Source: Parafrigoribacterium_A soli
GTDB lineage: Bacteria; Actinomycetota; Actinomycetes; Actinomycetales; Microbacteriaceae
Length of the DNA stretch: 64,000 nt
Reading direction: 5' to 3'
Assembly: GCF_040227235.1 (NCBI RefSeq)
Contig: NZ_JBELNZ010000003.1
Span: 62,001 to 126,000 of the forward strand
Shown: one piece after another, positions 59,675-64,000 of the stretch
Position numbering within the stretch: the first letter of the stretch is position 1
How the letters are laid out: each line of letters opens with the position of its first letter
Notes under the pieces: generated by a model
The model's input: only the letters and a program-made list of their open reading frames with translations
Database searches by the model: none
What the model was told of the DNA's origin: nothing
Program-made: the position numbers and the translations under genes

Positions 59675-60484
59675 TCAGCGAGTGCGGGCCGGTGTCCTCG
59701 GCATCCGCAATGCGAGGGCACCAAGCTCCGCTGCATTCGCACGCTGTGCCTCGGCCTCTGAAATCAGCCCGCGCGCCCGGAGGTCTTCTACGGCCTTGTG
59801 GATGTCGCTGGCGATGGCGGTCTGGTCGACTTCAGACAGCCGCGCCAGCCGTTCACGCCGCTGGCCGAACAGCGAAACCTTGTCCGGAGGAAGCTCACTC
59901 ATCACACCAGAAACTTCAGTCGATTCACCGCGATTGATGCGAGAGAGATTCACGACCAGATGAACGATGAGGATGATGGCCGCGAAGGCCGCGACCGAGA
60001 GGATGATGGCCGTCCAGCTCTGCCAGTTTTCGACGGCATCCCGCTCCCCCTTGACTCGCACTGACAACGCCGTCAGGACACCCAACACCAGGGCCAGCCA
60101 TGCCTGCACCTGATAGAACCCATTGCGCTTGCGGCCCGTGATCAGCCAGTGCACCAAGCTGATGAGCAGCAGGGCCAAGGTACACAGGTAGAAGAAGCCC
60201 GAAACGGGGATCGCCTGCGCCGGGTCCGGATCGGGCGCAGCCGAGGCAATCGGACCGCTGTAAATCGCGGCGTAACCCCAGATCGGCGCGAGGTAGAGGG
60301 CGAGGTACACGAGCACGAGCGGACCCATCCAGATCAGGTTCCAATAGCTCCGACCAATTCGGCCGCGAACGGACCGTCGCTCCTCCAGTACCTCCGGATG
60401 CGCAGCGAACGCCGCGCGTTCGAGCCGGTCCCACCGCACGGCCGAGCCCGGTTGCAGTTTCGCGGCCAGCTCTGTCGCACTCAT
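59675..60484 (-). CDS. membrane protein of unknown function between rpoC and pilB
   Basis: A 269-residue protein with four hydrophobic segments (about 49-75, 93-117, 127-143 and 155-178) between charged cytoplasmic ends; the C-terminal ~90 residues are a helical, charged domain (VSLFGQRRERLARLSEVDQ). No family is recognised. The ATG at 60484 (MSATELAAKL) has no ribosome-binding site but lies 7 bases after GATAAT, as a leaderless mRNA would. Upstream in-frame starts at 60493 and 60523 cannot be excluded. Confidence 0.65.
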   Translation of the reverse strand: MSATELAAKLQPGSAVRWDRLERAAFAAHPEVLEERRSVRGRIGRSYWNLIWMGPLVLVYLALYLAPIWGYAAIYSGPIASAAPDPDPAQAIPVSGFFYLCTLALLLISLVHWLITGRKRNGFYQVQAWLALVLGVLTALSVRVKGERDAVENWQSWTAIILSVAAFAAIILIVHLVVNLSRINRGESTEVSGVMSELPPDKVSLFGQRRERLARLSEVDQTAIASDIHKAVEDLRARGLISEAEAQRANAAELGALALRMPRTPARTR

Positions 60485-60497
60485 GTGAATCATTATC
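60484..60497 (-). promoter_or_regulatory. candidate leaderless -10 element
   Basis: On the minus strand GATAAT (60492-60497) stands 7 bases before the ATG at 60484. In high-GC actinobacteria a TANNNT-type -10 at this spacing often means a leaderless mRNA. No -35 match is visible, and the position where it would lie falls inside the rpoC terminator stem. Confidence 0.35.
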
Positions 60498-60510
60498 CCA
60501 ACAGACGGCA

Positions 60511-60542
60511 AACGGCCCGCCACGGTGAGGTGGCGGGCCGTT
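60511..60542 (-). terminator. terminator after rpoC
   Basis: A perfect 13-bp stem (aacggcccgccac / gtggcgggccgtt) with a 6-base loop lies about 36 bases past the rpoC stop. On the minus strand it ends the rpoBC transcript before the next gene. Confidence 0.85.
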
Positions 60543-60546
60543 CGTT

Positions 60547-60571
60547 GTTCCCTTCGACTGGCTCAGGGAAC
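60547..60571. repeat. palindromic repeat unit after rpoC
   Basis: gttccct-tcgactggctc-agggaac: perfect 7-bp arms around an 11-base centre. It matches the first unit inside tsaB (3471-3495) at 23 of 25 positions. It lies between the rpoC stop codon and its terminator. Confidence 0.8.
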
Positions 60572-60578
60572 GTAGTTG

Positions 60579-64000
<3,422 letters not shown>

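Overview
The window is high-GC actinobacterial chromosome. Gene order, the GTG/TTG-rich start codons and the protein sequences fit the order Micrococcales, most likely family Microbacteriaceae (inferred by recognition, not by a search). It is almost entirely a core-genome segment: the ribosomal protein superoperons, RNA polymerase alpha and beta-prime, translation factors, cell-wall precursor genes and the tRNA t6A genes. Two non-housekeeping blocks are embedded in it: a mannitol phosphotransferase (PTS) cluster and a complete monoderm type IV pilus (T4P) cluster. I see no tRNA, rRNA, CRISPR array, insertion sequence or prophage.

Layout. 0-1.7 kb: a THUMP-like SAM methyltransferase and a small membrane protein, converging on a hairpin terminator. 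1.8-8.7 kb (minus strand): tsaD-rimI-tsaB, then tsaE-alr-acpS-glmS, with one opposite-strand AAA ATPase between tsaB and tsaE. 8.8-13.3 kb: coaA (plus) facing glmM-rpsI-rplM-truA (minus). 13.4-17.5 kb: a membrane acyltransferase-SGNH fusion and a tail-to-tail LigC-type DNA ligase / LigD-type polymerase-domain pair. 17.6-20.9 kb (minus): alpha operon infA-rpmJ-rpsM-rpsK-rpoA-rplQ. 21.1-28.8 kb: mannitol PTS operon (IIB-like, ptsH, ptsI, mtlA, mtlF, mtlD) with divergent mtlR. 28.8-41.5 kb (minus): S10-spc superoperon rpsJ to map. 42.1-46.6 kb (minus): str operon rpsL-rpsG-fusA-tuf. 46.9-48.3 kb: two membrane proteins. 48.4-59.5 kb (minus): T4P genes pilB, pilT, pilC, pilA, two prepilins, a large PilX/adhesin-like protein, pilD, pilM, pilN, pilO. 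59.7-64 kb: a membrane protein and rpoC, whose 5' end lies beyond the window.

How the genes work together. The housekeeping blocks supply ribosomes, transcription, protein export (SecY), N-terminal processing (Map) and precursors for peptidoglycan and CoA. The PTS block holds the general phosphotransfer proteins EI and HPr together with mannitol uptake and oxidation, so sugar import can be driven from one operon under an activator carrying PTS-sensing domains. The pilus block encodes everything expected for a retractile monoderm T4P: extension and retraction ATPases, platform protein, prepilin peptidase, PilM/N/O, a major pilin and minor pilins. No secretin is present, as expected with a single membrane.

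The most notable features not explained by ordinary gene content are: a family of dispersed palindromic repeats, lying in spacers between core operons and also in frame inside tsaB and rpmC; the insertion of the PTS and pilus clusters at junctions of otherwise conserved core operons; a large beta-helix-like pilus protein; an orphan PTS IIB-like protein fused into the ptsHI operon; and an 8-codon leader ORF apparently coupled to mtlR.
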